Assembly (NCBI RefSeq): GCF_028200735.1
Contig: NZ_JAQKPV010000002.1
Coordinates: 496,001 to 560,000 of the forward strand
Direction of reading: 5' to 3'
DNA from: Streptomyces sp. ACA25
GTDB lineage: Bacteria; Actinomycetota; Actinomycetes; Streptomycetales; Streptomycetaceae
Length of the DNA: 64,000 nucleotides
The notes under the pieces were generated by a model. It ran no database searches. It was not told where the DNA came from and saw only the letters and a list, made by a program, of their open reading frames with translations. Every line of letters begins with the position of its first letter. The first letter of the stretch is position 1. Both the position numbers and the translations under genes were made by a program. Below, piece after piece: positions 39,898 to 48,258 of the stretch.

Positions 39898-40197
39898 TCA
39901 GCCGATGGCGCCGGAAGTCTGGTCGTCGGTGCTGACGAAGGCCTCGGAGACCTGCCGCAGGAACTCACTGACGCCTTCCAGGCCCTCGATCGCCGACCGG
40001 GTGCTGGTGTGGTACTCCTCCCAGAAGGGCCGGAACTTGGTCTCGGAGCCCGGAGTGCTGTAGGCGGCAGCGACCACATCGCTCATCTTCTGGTCGGCCT
40101 CCAGCAGGCTCTGTTGCATCATTTCCTTCTGGTTCCGCAGCCAGGTGGCGGCCTCTTCCATCGCCGCGGGGTCGATATTGATCTGGCCAGCAGCCAT
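39898..40197 (-). CDS. WXG100 family protein
   Basis: A 99-residue protein of exactly WXG100 length: helix 1 MEEAATWLRNQKEMMQQSLLE, shown up to 20 residues as MEEAATWLRNQKEMMQQSLL, a turn at YSTPGSETKFRPFWEEYH, and helix 2 TRSAIEGLEGVSEFLRQVSE. The turn has Trp in FWEEY, but the strict Trp-x-Gly is not kept. Such proteins are exported as dimers by EssC/EccC ATPases. ATG 40197 has GGAAGGA upstream. It heads the gene group convergent with the EssC-like ATPase and is probably the most highly expressed because a hairpin follows it. Confidence 0.8.
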   Translation of the reverse strand: MAAGQINIDPAAMEEAATWLRNQKEMMQQSLLEADQKMSDVVAAAYSTPGSETKFRPFWEEYHTSTRSAIEGLEGVSEFLRQVSEAFVSTDDQTSGAIG

Positions 40198-40473
40198 TTC
40201 GTGTCCTTCCGGTTGTCCTCCGGCGAACTGTCGGCCCGCCGCGACCGGATCTACGGGCGAAGGCCGCGGACGGTTCAACCGCGCCGGAGCAGTCCGCCCC
40301 GGCTGGCCGAAACCTCACCGCGTGGCGCGCTCACTCTCCGGGAACTGATAGTGCTGGGTGAGTAGTTGTCACCCCAGCCCGCCCGGAACCTGCCGGACGG
40401 GCCGTTCCCGGCCCGGGGTGGTACCACGGGCGGGGGGCACCCCCAGACACAGTGCGAAGGAGTGAACGCCGGC

Positions 40474-41511
40474 ATGGTGTTCAAGAAGCTGCTCGGTTCT
40501 CTCGGAGTGGGCGGTCCCACGGTGGACACGATCCTGGAGAGTGGCGCCGTGCATCCGGGCGGGATGGTGCGCGGGCAGGTCCATCTGCAGGGCGGGAAAG
40601 CCGCTTTCGATATCGAGCACATCGTGCTGGAGCTGGTGGCACAGCCCGGGTCGCAGCCCGGGGGCGGCGGCAGTGAGAAGGACGTGGTGCCGTTCGCCCA
40701 GCACATGGTCGGCGGCGGCTTCCCGCTCGGCGAGGGCGAGAAGCGGGCTCTGCCGTTCGCCTTCCCGCTGCCCTGGGAAGCCCCGGTCACCGAGGCCAAC
40801 GGGCACCCGCTGGGCATCAGCGTCGGGGTCCGCACCGCGCTGGTGATCGCCTCGGCGAAGGACAGCGGGGACATGGACCCGCTCGCGGTGGCGCCGCTGC
40901 CGGCCCAGGACGTCGTCCTCCAGGCGCTGGGACAGCTGGGCTTCGGTTTTCAGCCCACCGTCCTCGTTCCCGGTCCGGTGCCCGGCACCGCCCAGCAGCT
41001 GCCCTTCCACCAGGAGTTCCTGTTCGCCCCCTCACCGCAGTACGCACAGGTGATGGGCGTACTCGAGGTGTCCTTCGCCCCGGCGCCGGACGGCCTGCAC
41101 ATCCTGCTGGAGAGCGACAAGCACACCGGGATGGCGGTGCCGGGGCTGGAGGTGCGCGAGACGATCACCCAGGAGGACCTCGACGCCGGGGAGCGGGACT
41201 GGCAGGCCGAGGTCGAGTCCTGGGTGGCTCAGCTCGCTGAGGGCCGCCAGCAGGCATTCCAGGCCGCCCAGGCGATGCAGGGCATGCAGCCCGGCATGCA
41301 GCCCGGCATGCAGCCCGGCATGATGCAGCAGGGTCAGCAGAGCCGTGGCGGCGGCATGGGCGGCGCGGTCGCCGCCGGCGCCGCGGGAGTCGCCGGCGGT
41401 CTGGTCGGCGGCATGCTGCTCAACCAGGCCATGGGCGGCTTCGGGGACGACGACGAGGACGGCGGGGACGACGGCGCCGACGACGGCGGCGGGGACTTCG
41501 ACTTCGAGTAA
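40474..41511 (+). CDS. Spo0M-like sporulation-control protein
   Basis: A 345-residue protein. Residues 1-230 are an arrestin-like Spo0M domain (MVFKKLLGSLGVGGPTVDT, HPGGMVRGQVHLQGG, VPGLEVRETI). Residues 250-345 are Gln/Gly/Met-rich with three GMQP repeats, a glycine-rich segment (VAAGAAGVAGGLVGGMLL) and an Asp-rich end. Spo0M proteins affect sporulation in Bacillus and are widespread in streptomycetes, where the mechanism is unclear. The ATG 40474 is preceded by GAAGGAG. It starts divergently from the WXG100 group. Confidence 0.85.
   Translation: MVFKKLLGSLGVGGPTVDTILESGAVHPGGMVRGQVHLQGGKAAFDIEHIVLELVAQPGSQPGGGGSEKDVVPFAQHMVGGGFPLGEGEKRALPFAFPLPWEAPVTEANGHPLGISVGVRTALVIASAKDSGDMDPLAVAPLPAQDVVLQALGQLGFGFQPTVLVPGPVPGTAQQLPFHQEFLFAPSPQYAQVMGVLEVSFAPAPDGLHILLESDKHTGMAVPGLEVRETITQEDLDAGERDWQAEVESWVAQLAEGRQQAFQAAQAMQGMQPGMQPGMQPGMMQQGQQSRGGGMGGAVAAGAAGVAGGLVGGMLLNQAMGGFGDDDEDGGDDGADDGGGDFDFE
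41281..41316 (+). repeat. Three 12-bp tandem repeats in the Spo0M gene
   Basis: GGCATGCAGCCC is repeated exactly three times and encodes GMQP each time; a partial fourth copy follows. Copy number may vary between strains by slippage. Confidence 0.85.
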
Positions 41512-41730
41512 CCGCCGCGCGGCCGGGGCAAGCGGCAGCGGCCGGCCGAGGAGCCCTTCCCGGAGGTCCGGGGAGGGCTCCTGCCGTGCGGCGGCACACC
41601 GGTTTTGGGGTGCGGGCCGGGGGAACGCGGACGGTGAGAGGCGCCGTCCGGGCTCCCGGCCACTGCCGTGTCCGCAAGGGAGGTCCGTGAGCGGAGCCGC
41701 GCGAGCCGATCAGCACAGGCAGGAGGTCCG

Positions 41731-41904
41731 ATGAGCACGTCAGCCCGGCCCCGTCCCGGCCCGGTCTGCTCCTCCGCGACCCGTCCTCCGGGCCCGGAGG
41801 ACCCGCCGAACCCGGAGCCCAGCCCCATCCCCCCGACCCCGAAGCCCCCGCCGATCCCGCCCACCCCCGGTCCCGAACCGCTCCCCGACCCGCCAGGAAG
41901 GTAG
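41731..41904 (+). CDS. Small proline-rich protein
   Basis: A 57-residue protein of unknown function, about one third proline, with PxP stretches (PNPEPSPIPPTPKPPPIP). It has a good AGGAGGT ribosome binding site three bases before... the ATG 41731 and ends five bases before the ChaB-like gene, so it is very probably a real, cotranscribed gene. No signal peptide or membrane segment is present. Confidence 0.6.
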   Translation: MSTSARPRPGPVCSSATRPPGPEDPPNPEPSPIPPTPKPPPIPPTPGPEPLPDPPGR

Positions 41905-41909
41905 GTGTC

Positions 41910-42314
41910 ATGCCCGCACGCGAGGAACTTCCGTCCACCCTGGAGCGCTCGTCCGAGGACGCACAGCGCACCTGGATCAAGGCGCACGACTCCGCCGTCG
42001 AGCAGTACGGGGAGGGTGAGCGCTCGCACCGGGTGGCCTACGGAGCGCTCAAGCACTCGTACGAGAAGGTCGGCGATCACTGGGAGCGCAAGGAGGGCGG
42101 GCGCAGAGGCCCCTCGGACTCCCGCTCGGAGAGTCCTCGGGGCCGGGGCGGACGCAGCGGCGAGGGGGTCGACGAGCAGGCGACCAAACAGCACCTCTAC
42201 GACCTGGCGAAGCGGCTGGGCGTCGAGGGACGGTCCAGGATGACGAAGACAGAGCTGCTGGACGCCGTCCGCAAGGAGAACGCGCGCGCCACCCGCGAAG
42301 CCAGAGAGTCCTGA
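41910..42314 (+). CDS. ChaB and Rho-N domain protein
   Basis: A 134-residue basic protein. The N-terminal 60 residues match the ChaB family (LPSTLERSSEDAQRTWIKAH, YGALKHSYEKVGDHWERK). After a disordered Arg/Ser/Gly linker, residues 90-125 form a Rho N-terminal-like SAP fold (LYDLAKRLGVEGRSRMTKTE). This combination is common in actinobacteria; a nucleic-acid binding role is suggested by the Rho-N part, and the cation-transport link of ChaB is historical. ATG 41910 follows the proline-rich gene by five bases. Confidence 0.82.
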   Translation: MPAREELPSTLERSSEDAQRTWIKAHDSAVEQYGEGERSHRVAYGALKHSYEKVGDHWERKEGGRRGPSDSRSESPRGRGGRSGEGVDEQATKQHLYDLAKRLGVEGRSRMTKTELLDAVRKENARATREARES

Positions 42315-42530
42315 GGCACGGCAGGCTGCTCCGGCGGGCCGCGCCCACCGGAGCAACGGGCGAGGTCAGCTTGGACGCCGATGCGGTACCGGGAGTGGGG
42401 AACGGGGTGAGCGCGGCACGGGAGTATTCCGTACCGGCGGCGGGAGCGGTGAGGGTGAATAACGGCACGCGAGCGGGAGACCCGCAACAGGAAGCAGCAC
42501 GAATACCGCCGTCGGAAGGACGTGAGCGCA

Positions 42531-43073
42531 GTGAAGGTCGCCTTTCTCGCAGCCCCGGAAGGTGTGGAGCAGGTCGAGCTGACCAGCCCTTGGCAGGCGG
42601 TGACGGGCAAGGGCTGGAGTGCCCGGCTGGTCTCCACCGAGAGCGGGGAGATCCAGGGCTTCCATCACCTCGACAAGGCCGACACCTTCCCGGTCGACGA
42701 CACCCTCCAGGACGTGTCGCCCGGTGACTACGACGCCCTGGTACTGCCCGGCGGAGTGGCCAACCCGGACTTCCTGCGGATGAACGCCCGGGCGGTCGCC
42801 TTCGCCAGGGGCTTCTTCGAAGCAGGGAAGCCGGTCGCGGCGATCTGCCACGCACCGTGGCTGCTCGTGGAGGCGGACGTGGTCCGGGGCCGTACTCTCA
42901 CCTCGTTCCCCAGTCTGCGGACCGACATCCGGAACGCGGGCGGCACCTGGGTGGACGAGCAGGTGCACGTGTGCGAAGCAGGCTCGAACACCCTGGTCAC
43001 CAGCCGTAAGCCGGACGACCTCGACGCCTTCGACGAAGCACTCCTCGAGGCGTTCGCGCGGGTCAGCGTCTGA
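42531..43073 (+). CDS. PfpI/DJ-1 family glutamine-amidotransferase-like protein
   Basis: A 180-residue single-domain protein of the DJ-1/PfpI superfamily. The nucleophile-elbow cysteine is Cys106 in AAICHAPWLL, and ALVLPGGVANPDFLRMN is the typical preceding strand-turn. Members act as proteases, deglycases or chaperones under stress. I take GTG 42531 (MKVAFLAAPEG) as start because GGAAGG lies 11 bases upstream; GTG 42522 in the same frame is only two bases from it. A long hairpin terminates the gene. Confidence 0.85.
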   Translation: MKVAFLAAPEGVEQVELTSPWQAVTGKGWSARLVSTESGEIQGFHHLDKADTFPVDDTLQDVSPGDYDALVLPGGVANPDFLRMNARAVAFARGFFEAGKPVAAICHAPWLLVEADVVRGRTLTSFPSLRTDIRNAGGTWVDEQVHVCEAGSNTLVTSRKPDDLDAFDEALLEAFARVSV

Positions 43074-43382
43074 CGCCGGTAAGACCGCTCCCGTAGCGAT
43101 TGCGGGTGCGAAGACTCGCCGTTTCTGGGGAGCGGGTCCGGGGCCTGCCCCGGACCCGTTCCCCTCAGGGTCCCGGGAGCCCGCCGGATGCGGGACAATG
43201 GCCGCACGGCCCCGGGGCGGACGGTCGGCGGCCCGAGTGCCGCCACCCCAGCCCCCGGCTGTTCACGGCTTCCGGAGACTTCCACCCCGGGGCCGGCTCC
43301 GCGCGCAGACCGGTACCGAAAGCGGTGCCGGGCCGGCGCGTGCCACGCACGGGCGTTTCGAACGAGAACACGGTGAAACAGG
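43074..43382. other. Intergenic region before the BrkB gene
   Basis: About 310 bases. The first half is taken up by the terminator of the PfpI-like gene; the second half should contain the promoter of the BrkB gene. No reading frame with a ribosome binding site is seen. Confidence 0.5.
43127..43164 (+). terminator. Long terminator after the PfpI-like gene
   Basis: A 17-bp stem (43127-43143 with 43148-43164, one G-T mismatch) and a four-base loop, core CGGGTCCGGGG/CCCCGGACCCG; about 55 bases after the stop codon. Confidence 0.75.
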
Positions 43383-44309
43383 GTGAGCGAAACCGCCGGA
43401 CGGCGCGGGGCGGACTGGCGCGCGGCGCTGCGGCGGACGCCGGTCGCGGTGTGGAACGACGATGTCAGCGACTGGGCCGCCGCCCTCACCTACTACACGG
43501 TGCTCGCGCTCTTCCCCGCGCTGCTCGTCGCCGTGTCCGTGACCGGTCTGACCTACCCCGGCGGCGCCCAGGAGTTCATTTACCACGTCACAGCCATGGC
43601 GCCGGCCGATTCCCGGGCCGTGCTGCGGTCGGCGCTGGAGGACATGGCGAGCCGGCCGGCCGCCGCCTGGCTGCTCATCGTGCTCGGCACCCTGGGTTCC
43701 CTGGTGTCCTCGGTGAGCTACCTGAGCATCTTCCGGCGCGTGCAGCACGCCATGCACGGCGTGGAGGACCGGCACTCGCTGATGCGCAAGCTTCCCAGGA
43801 CGATCCTGTCGGCCCTGCTGCTGCTGTCGCTGCTGCTGTCCAGTGCGCTCGTGGTGATACTGACCGGGGACGTGATGCGCACGCTCGGCCGGGCCCTGGG
43901 CACCGACGGAATGGCCGTCGCGCTGTGGGACGCCGCGAAGTGGCCGCTGCTGCTCTGCCTGGCCGCGGTACTGGTCCTCATCCTGTTCCGCACCGGGCCC
44001 GCTGAAGCGCGTGCGGTACGGCACGGGCTGCTGGGCGGAGTGCTCGCGGTGGGGCTGTGGCTGGTCGCGTCGGCCGGCTTCGCCTTCTACGCCACGCAGG
44101 TGGGCACGTACAACCGGCTGTACGGGCCGCTGGCAGGGTTCATCGTCTTCCTGGTCTGGATCTGGGTCACCAACCTCGCGCTGCTCACCGGGGCCCAGTT
44201 CAACGCGGAGCTGACCCGGAGCGCCGCGGACCGGCAGCGCGGAGAGGCACCGGAGGAACCGGAGGAACCGGAGAAGGACAGGCCGGCTCCCGGGCCGGAG
44301 GAGGTCTGA
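43383..44309 (+). CDS. YihY/BrkB family membrane protein
   Basis: A 308-residue protein with six membrane helices and the family marks WAAALTYYTVLALFPALL near residue 30 and LYGPLAGFIVFLVWIWVTN near residue 240, the latter followed by GAQFNAEL. The C-terminal tail is disordered with Glu-Pro repeats. Family members were once called ribonuclease BN in error; the true function is unknown, though transport or stress resistance has been proposed. The start is GTG 43383. Confidence 0.88.
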   Translation: MSETAGRRGADWRAALRRTPVAVWNDDVSDWAAALTYYTVLALFPALLVAVSVTGLTYPGGAQEFIYHVTAMAPADSRAVLRSALEDMASRPAAAWLLIVLGTLGSLVSSVSYLSIFRRVQHAMHGVEDRHSLMRKLPRTILSALLLLSLLLSSALVVILTGDVMRTLGRALGTDGMAVALWDAAKWPLLLCLAAVLVLILFRTGPAEARAVRHGLLGGVLAVGLWLVASAGFAFYATQVGTYNRLYGPLAGFIVFLVWIWVTNLALLTGAQFNAELTRSAADRQRGEAPEEPEEPEKDRPAPGPEEV

Positions 44310-44690
44310 CGGCCGCTCGCCTCAACCGGGTGTTCGCGGCAGTGAACCGGACAGGTGTCCGTCCCCGGCGGGGAACGGGGCGGTGGTGCGGCAGCCGCGA
44401 ACCAGCCGTTCCAGGTGCGGCGGCAGTCCGGGCACCTGACCGTCGTGACCCGCATGGTGGAGAAGTGGCCGTACCCCGTCAAGGTCGGCGCCCGCACCCC
44501 GGCCGCGCCTTCTGCTTCCCCTCCGCCCTCTGCGCCCTCTGCGCCTCTGCGCCCTCGTGTGCTCCGATTCGTTCCGCCATCCGGCCGGTCCGGCACCGGG
44601 CGGCACCCGTACCATCACGTCGGGACAGCATGTCGATCAGGACGGGCCGGGCAGGTCACGGCAGGTCAGAGCGGGAATGAGGGGCGGGCC
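44310..44690. other. Intergenic region between BrkB and the HNH lipoprotein genes
   Basis: About 380 bases. It contains an imperfect tandem array of CCTCTGCG-type units at about 44517-44556. On the minus strand a frame from ATG 44455 encodes TVRCPDCRRTWNGWF, a zinc-ribbon-like start, but it has no clear ribosome binding site and would overlap the end of the BrkB gene by over 200 bases, so I do not call it. Confidence 0.4.
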
Positions 44691-45419
44691 ATGAGGCGTC
44701 AGCAGTTGTGCGGTGCGGTACTGGCCGTGGTCATCGGCGGCACACTCGTCGGTTGCACGGACGAGATCGACGATCTTCTCGACTCGGTGGACGACGCCGC
44801 GACGCAGGAGCAGCCGGGCGGAACGGACAGCAGCCAGGGCGCTGAGCAGGGATCCATATCGGACAGCGTCCTGCCGGGGCTGCCGTCGCCGGAGGAGGCC
44901 CGTACCCAACTGGCCTCGCTCACGGTTGCCGAGCCGGGCTCGATGGCCGGGTACGGACGGGAGCGGTTCTCGCACTGGAGCACCGTGGACGGCTGCTCGG
45001 CCCGCCAGATCGTTCTGCAACGGGACGGCACGAACGTGGTCGTCGACGACAGCTGCCAGCCGGAGTCCGGCGAGTGGTACAGCCCGTTCGACGACGTCAC
45101 TCTGACCGATGCCTCGGATGTGGACATCGACCACATCGTTCCGCTCGCCGAGGCCTGGCGCTCCGGGGCGGACGCCTGGGACGACGAGCGGCGCAAGGAG
45201 TTCGCCAATGACCTGACCAACCCCCAGCTCATCGCCGTCAGCGCGAGTTCCAACCGGTCCAAGGGTGACCAGCACCCCGGGGACTGGCAGCCCATCGAGG
45301 CCTACTGGTGCGAGTACGGCCTGGCCTGGACCGGCACCAAGCATGCCTACGACCTGACGGTCACCGAGGACGAGCACGAGCAGCTGGTCGAGATGCTGGA
45401 CACCTGCCCGGCACCGTGA
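44691..45419 (+). CDS. HNH nuclease family lipoprotein
   Basis: A 242-residue paralogue of the secreted nuclease at 18885, sharing CSARQIVLQRDG, DIDHIVPLAEAWRSG (metal-binding region at 145-149) and SASSNRSKGDQHPGDWQP. Here the protein carries a lipoprotein signal (LVGC, Cys22) and an acidic Ser/Gln-rich linker of about 60 residues, so the nuclease would be tethered on the outer membrane face. One of the two adjacent histidines of the paralogue is Ile149 here. ATG 44691 is the start. Extracellular nucleic-acid degradation is inferred from the fold. Confidence 0.85.
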   Translation: MRRQQLCGAVLAVVIGGTLVGCTDEIDDLLDSVDDAATQEQPGGTDSSQGAEQGSISDSVLPGLPSPEEARTQLASLTVAEPGSMAGYGRERFSHWSTVDGCSARQIVLQRDGTNVVVDDSCQPESGEWYSPFDDVTLTDASDVDIDHIVPLAEAWRSGADAWDDERRKEFANDLTNPQLIAVSASSNRSKGDQHPGDWQPIEAYWCEYGLAWTGTKHAYDLTVTEDEHEQLVEMLDTCPAP

Positions 45420-45504
45420 CGGCCGCATGCTGCCGGGAGATCCCCGGCGCCGGAGAACGGCCGTCCTGCGGCACCTCCGGCCGCCGGGGCTCACTTGCCT
45501 GCTG

Positions 45505-45684
45505 CTACTGCCGGGGGCGGTAGTTCTCCGCCTTGTCGAGGATCGCCGTGAAGCGTTTCCACTGTTCCGCCGCCTCCGCGGTCGGACCCACCGTGAAGTC
45601 CTCGGGGTCGAGGAAGTCCAGCCGTTCCCGCGTGGCCGGGTCGAGATCCCGCCACGCCGCTTCATCCTGCGGTGACCGCGCCAC
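45505..45684 (-). CDS. Small hypothetical protein overlapping a zinc-ribbon frame
   Basis: A 59-codon frame from GTG 45684 encoding a protein-like sequence (WRDLDPATRERLDFLDPEDF; AAEQWKRFTAILDKAENYRP). Its composition and helical pattern look genuine, but no ribosome binding site precedes this GTG. The frame overlaps the 3' end of the zinc-ribbon frame (45662-45754) by 23 bases in another phase. The two may be parts of one gene separated by a single-base shift, or two coupled tiny genes. Confidence 0.45.
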   Translation of the reverse strand: MARSPQDEAAWRDLDPATRERLDFLDPEDFTVGPTAEAAEQWKRFTAILDKAENYRPRQ

Positions 45685-45754
45685 AGTCGTTGCACACCCA
45701 GTTGCCGTTGTTCAGCCTTCGCCCCACGCCCGAACCGCAGGCAGGACACTCCAC
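45662..45754 (-). CDS. Tiny zinc-ribbon reading frame
   Basis: A 30-codon frame from GTG 45754, with GAGGGGA eight bases upstream, encoding MECPACGSGVG followed by NWVCNDCGAVTAG. The two Cys-x2-Cys pairs 15 residues apart form a TFIIB/rubredoxin-like zinc ribbon. It is too short for the usual domain alone; the continuation may be the overlapping frame that ends at 45505, reached by a one-base shift near the TGA. Too small to have been recognised by length alone. Confidence 0.5.
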   Translation of the reverse strand: MECPACGSGVGRRLNNGNWVCNDCGAVTAG

Positions 45755-45897
45755 AGGTGCCGTCCCCTCATGCCGTTCCGGCTGCCGAGAGTGTGAACTG
45801 TAGCGCGCGGGGAGCCACCACGGCAGACCTCGGCACCGGGTGGGCGGAGTGCGACGGAGCCCCGCCGCACCCGCCGCACGCTCCCCGGCAGCCGTCC

Positions 45898-48258
45898 TCA
45901 GCCGACCCGCAGCAGCCGGGCCGTGAAGGCGGGCTCGGACAGGTCGTCCCGCAGCTTGACGGGGACCTCGATCCCGGCAGCTCCGTCGGCCCGTCCTCCG
46001 TCACCGACCGTCAGGCTGCCCACCACGGAACCCGCTTCGGCCGTTCCCGGCACCGCTTCGCCGTCCTCGGTCAACCGGATCTGCACCTCCAGGCCGGCCC
46101 AGCCGACGGCGTGCACGTCCTCCGCGACCACCACCGCCGTGCGTCCGCCCAGACCGTCGTCCACATGGCCGACCACCTCGCCCGCGCTGAGCACCGCCGT
46201 GGCCTCGAGCTCCCCCTGAGCAAAGTTGATCAGCGCTTCCCCCGCCTTGAGCGCTCCGGTGAGGATGGAGTTGTCGGAGGGATGCGGCGGCTGGCTCAGC
46301 ACGGCACCGATGATCAGCTGGTCGGAGCCGTCGGCCTCTCCCCGGGCCGCGAACAACAGGTTGCCCCCCGCGACGCCCCGGCTGCCGGTCTTGATCCCGA
46401 CGACCCCGCCCACCGGCACCAGGTGATTACGGTTCGAGTAGACGTTCCCGTACTGGTCGGTGTAGCCGGAGAGCTGCACCACCTCCCGGAACAGCGGGTC
46501 CTCCATCGCCGCTCTGCCGAGCTTCACCTGGTCGACCGCCGTGCTCACCGTGCTCTCGTCGAACCCGCTGGGGTCGGTGTAGGTGGTGTTCTCCATGCCG
46601 AGCTCCTCGGCCGCCTCGTTCATCTTGTCGACGAAGGCGTCCACCGTCCCGGCGTCCCAGCGGGCCACCAGCCAGGCCACGTTGTTGCCCGAGGCCAGCA
46701 TGATCGCCTGGAGGGCCTCACGCTGAGTGAGGGTGTCCCCGGCCCGGACGTCCACCACGGAGTCACCCCGGGTCTCGCTCAGCTTGAAGTCGTCCTGCGC
46801 CTGCTGGTCGACGGTGATGTCCGCACCGTCCTCCCCCGCCGCCACCGGGTGGTCGCGCAGGAGGATGTAGGCGGTCATGGTCTTGGCCACGCTGGCGATC
46901 GGCACGGGCACCTCGTCGCCCGAGGTCCCGAAGGTGCCGATGCCGTCGACGTCCAGCGCCGCCTGCCCCGTGGCGGGCCACGGGGCGGCTGGAGTCTCCC
47001 CCTCGAAGGTGAACGTCTCCGCGGTGGTGATGCTGAGTTCCGGTGCCGGCAGGGGACGCAGCGCCTGCGCCACCACCACCATGATCAGGAACAGCACCAC
47101 GAGCGGCGACCAGATCTTGACCCGCCGCAGCAGGCTGCGCAGTGGGGTGGGCGGTGGGGGTGGCCGGTTGGTCAGGGCGGCGAGCAGCTCCAGCGGAGGC
47201 CGGTCCGCGTCCGGGACGGGCGGCGGCCCCTCGGGAGCAGGGGGTGCCAGGGTCGCAGCACGCGCCGTTCCGCCGGCCGGTTCACAGGCCGGGCCCTCCG
47301 CCGGCTCCGGGGCGGGGGCCGGTGACACCGGCGGCTTCGGTGGCTTCGGTGGCTTCGGCGGGGGGGACGGGGCTTTCGACGGCAGGGCGGGCAGCGCCGG
47401 TTCCTCGGCGGACCGCAGGGGCACGTAAGTGCTGGCCTGCCGCGGGTCCGGCCGGGACGTCCGTCCGTCGGTTCCGGGCTTCTTCTCCGCGGCAGGCTTC
47501 CGGTCCCCCTGCGGCGCGACCTCCCGGCCGGATTCCGGCTTCGGCTCCCGCTGCCCCTCCGGCTCCGGCTCCATGGCCGATACCGGCTTCCCCTCCGGCT
47601 CCGGCTCCGTGGCCGATACCGGCTTCCCCTCCGGCTCCGGCTCAGCAGCGGGTTCCGGCCCTGCTTCGTTCTCGGGCCCGGGCTCCGCCCCGCCGGACTC
47701 GGGCCCGGGCTCCGCCCCGGGCTCGCCGGCCGTGGCGTCGGGCTCGTCAGGTCCGGGACCGGGGTCGTCCTCGTCGGGGCCGGACGTTCCGGCCGTGGGG
47801 CCCGCCTCGGGCCTCACCCTCGCAGGCGCTCCGCCTGCCGCCTCTTCCCGCTCTTCCCTCTCCGGCCCCTCACCGTGCCCTTCCCGGGCCCTCTCAGGGG
47901 CCTCAGAGCCCTCCGGCAGCCGCAGCACGGCTGTCGCACGGTCCCCGGAAGCCGCCGCGGCTTCCGTGAGGTCCGAGCGCCTGAGAGCCGTGGTCGGCTG
48001 ATCGACCCGCCCGGCCGCCGCCGCGGGGGCCGGGCGGACCGCCGGCTCCTCCGGCGGTTCCGCCTCCCCCCTCCCCGATCCGGCACCGTCCGCGTCGTCC
48101 GCGTCGTCGTCAGAGCCCTCGCCGGCGGCACTCCCGCCCGCCTCGTCCCCGGGAACCGCGACACCCTCAGGAACCATTTCCGGCTCCCCCGGCGTCCCTT
48201 CCGATGACTCCTCCCGCACCCGTTCCCGTTCCGAAATGTCCGGGGACTTGCCCGCCAC
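45898..48258 (-). CDS. Membrane-anchored D-alanyl-D-alanine carboxypeptidase (S11) with long disordered N-terminus
   Basis: A 786-residue protein. Residues 1-380 are a low-complexity, acidic then Pro-rich cytoplasmic region with tandem EPEPEGKPVSA units. One membrane helix follows near residue 388 (SPLVVLFLIMVVVAQAL). The outer domain is a penicillin-binding peptidase: catalytic Ser456 in ASVAKTM with Lys459, SGNN, and KTGS. It trims the terminal D-Ala of peptidoglycan stem peptides. The start is GTG 48258, with AAGGAGG five bases upstream; a TTG further upstream is less likely. The length is about twice that of plain S11 enzymes because of the N-terminal region. Confidence 0.87.
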   Translation of the reverse strand: MAGKSPDISERERVREESSEGTPGEPEMVPEGVAVPGDEAGGSAAGEGSDDDADDADGAGSGRGEAEPPEEPAVRPAPAAAAGRVDQPTTALRRSDLTEAAAASGDRATAVLRLPEGSEAPERAREGHGEGPEREEREEAAGGAPARVRPEAGPTAGTSGPDEDDPGPGPDEPDATAGEPGAEPGPESGGAEPGPENEAGPEPAAEPEPEGKPVSATEPEPEGKPVSAMEPEPEGQREPKPESGREVAPQGDRKPAAEKKPGTDGRTSRPDPRQASTYVPLRSAEEPALPALPSKAPSPPPKPPKPPKPPVSPAPAPEPAEGPACEPAGGTARAATLAPPAPEGPPPVPDADRPPLELLAALTNRPPPPPTPLRSLLRRVKIWSPLVVLFLIMVVVAQALRPLPAPELSITTAETFTFEGETPAAPWPATGQAALDVDGIGTFGTSGDEVPVPIASVAKTMTAYILLRDHPVAAGEDGADITVDQQAQDDFKLSETRGDSVVDVRAGDTLTQREALQAIMLASGNNVAWLVARWDAGTVDAFVDKMNEAAEELGMENTTYTDPSGFDESTVSTAVDQVKLGRAAMEDPLFREVVQLSGYTDQYGNVYSNRNHLVPVGGVVGIKTGSRGVAGGNLLFAARGEADGSDQLIIGAVLSQPPHPSDNSILTGALKAGEALINFAQGELEATAVLSAGEVVGHVDDGLGGRTAVVVAEDVHAVGWAGLEVQIRLTEDGEAVPGTAEAGSVVGSLTVGDGGRADGAAGIEVPVKLRDDLSEPAFTARLLRVG

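Noticed and set aside
41281..41316. GMQP tandem repeat as a possible CRISPR or regulatory repeat
   Set aside because: Lies in frame inside the Spo0M gene and encodes a low-complexity tail; no spacers.
44087..44455. Minus-strand frame starting with a zinc-ribbon-like CPDC motif
   Set aside because: No ribosome binding site and over 200 bases of overlap with the end of the BrkB gene; only one convincing Cys-x2-Cys pair.
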